DNA from: Labilithrix luteola
Lineage (GTDB): Bacteria > Myxococcota_A > Polyangia > Polyangiales > Polyangiaceae
Length of the DNA stretch: 14,840 nt
NCBI GenBank assembly: GCA_026225435.1
Contig: JAMFST010000775.1
Location: 1-14,840 of the forward strand
Direction of reading: 5' to 3'
Shown here: positions 14,453 through 14,840 of the stretch, piece after piece
Layout: each line of letters begins with the position of its first letter
Position numbering within the stretch: the first letter of the stretch is position 1
The notes under the pieces: model-generated
The model's database searches: none
Told to the model about the DNA's origin: nothing
The model's input: only the letters and a program-made list of their open reading frames with translations
Program-made: the position numbers and the translations under genes

Positions 14453-14486
14453 CTCTCCGCGCCGCTTTATTCCCGGCGACGGAGAG
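14453..14486 (-). promoter_or_regulatory. 5'-leader hairpin enclosing the glycosyltransferase Shine-Dalgarno
   Basis: On the minus-strand transcript, CTCTCCG and CGCCG (split by one unpaired U) pair with CGGCG and CGGAGAG around a nine-base loop. This gives a 12-bp stem with a single bulge. The 3' arm holds the GGAGAG ribosome-binding sequence that precedes the ATG at 14444. No U-run follows, which argues against a simple terminator and for control of ribosome access. Rho-independent termination after the MMPL gene cannot be fully excluded. Confidence 0.55.
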
Positions 14487-14526
14487 TTCCTAAGCAGCTG
14501 GCGTACCAACGCGCTCGGCAGCGATT

Positions 14527-14840
14527 TCAGGGAGCTAGCGGCGGCTCCGGCGCGGCTACCGGCGGATGTTTTTCCACCGGGTGACCACCCATGAACCGCG
14601 GTGCCCACCAATTGGCATCACCGAACAGACGCATCGTCGCCGGCACCAACAGAACGCGGACGAGCGTCGCATCGAGCGCCACGGCGATGGCCATCCCGAA
14701 GCCGACCGCCTGGATGAGGATGACGTGCGCCAGCGCGAAGGCGGCGAACACCGCCACCATGATCGCCGCCGCGCTGGTGATGAGCCCCGCGGTCTTCTCG
14801 AGGCCCTCGGCCACCGCCGCGGTGTTGTCCCCCGTCTTGC
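14527..14840 (-). CDS. MMPL/RND-family lipid transporter, C-terminal end only
   Basis: About 104 residues of the C-terminus are visible and the gene continues past the right edge. It begins KTGDNTAAVAEGLEKTAGLI, then a membrane helix (ITSAAAIMVAVFAAFALAHV), a second hydrophobic region, the family-typical LDATLVRVLLVPATMRLFG and NWWAP, and a short Pro-rich cytoplasmic tail. These match the end of MmpL-type members of the RND superfamily, which use proton flow to export lipids or hydrophobic molecules. The reading frame is open through the edge, and an internal GTG at 14814 is not the true start. The glycosyltransferase follows 82 bases downstream on the same strand. Confidence 0.92.
   Translation of the reverse strand, partial: KTGDNTAAVAEGLEKTAGLITSAAAIMVAVFAAFALAHVILIQAVGFGMAIAVALDATLVRVLLVPATMRLFGDANWWAPRFMGGHPVEKHPPVAAPEPPLAP

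Noticed and set aside
13236..14594. Plus-strand open frame opposite the glycosyltransferase.
   Set aside because: No recognisable motifs, and the antisense glycosyltransferase is complete and well supported.

Overview
The window is GC-rich DNA (roughly 70% G+C by eye) and most likely comes from a myxobacterium (Myxococcota, Polyangia- or Myxococcia-like). The clearest marker is a secreted beta-helix protein ending in a MYXO-CTERM-type tail (Gly/Ser linker, Cys, hydrophobic helix, Arg cluster). A TonB-dependent receptor carrying its own TonB-C-like domain and the density of lipoproteins fit the same group. The placement is inferred from protein features only. No rRNA, tRNA, CRISPR array or insertion sequence was seen, and no gene-free stretch exceeds about 100 bases.

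Left block (1-5400, all minus strand, so read right to left): cytochrome P450 no. 1, a TonB-dependent receptor with a fused TonB-C-like domain, a six-cysteine lipoprotein whose start codon abuts the receptor stop codon, and a polytopic membrane protein running off the left edge. Receptor and lipoprotein look translationally coupled. P450 no. 1 keeps its heme cysteine but has lost the glutamate of the K-helix ExxR motif.

Central block (5468-7391, plus strand): a small protein of unknown function (possibly STAS/SEC14-like), a TetR-family repressor and a short-chain dehydrogenase/reductase. Three near-identical 15-17 bp imperfect palindromes lie in front of the repressor and around a sigma70-like promoter for the dehydrogenase, so a self-regulated TetR/SDR circuit is likely.

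Second minus-strand block (7340-11422, read right to left): a MYXO-CTERM beta-helix protein, an ACMSD-like amidohydrolase/decarboxylase and P450 no. 2, a close paralogue of P450 no. 1 with an intact ExxR. The two P450 genes bracket the TetR/SDR unit. Together with the SDR and amidohydrolase they resemble a small oxidation and degradation or tailoring locus for an unknown (perhaps aromatic or hydrophobic) substrate. No ferredoxin or reductase partner is present.

Right block (11455-14840): a PPK2-family polyphosphate kinase (plus), a putative alpha/beta-hydrolase lipoprotein (plus), and on the minus strand a GT4-type glycosyltransferase whose leader can fold its ribosome-binding site into a 12-bp hairpin. 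Upstream of it is the C-terminal end of an MMPL/RND-type lipid exporter cut by the right edge. The last two could form a glycolipid synthesis and export pair, but that is inference.
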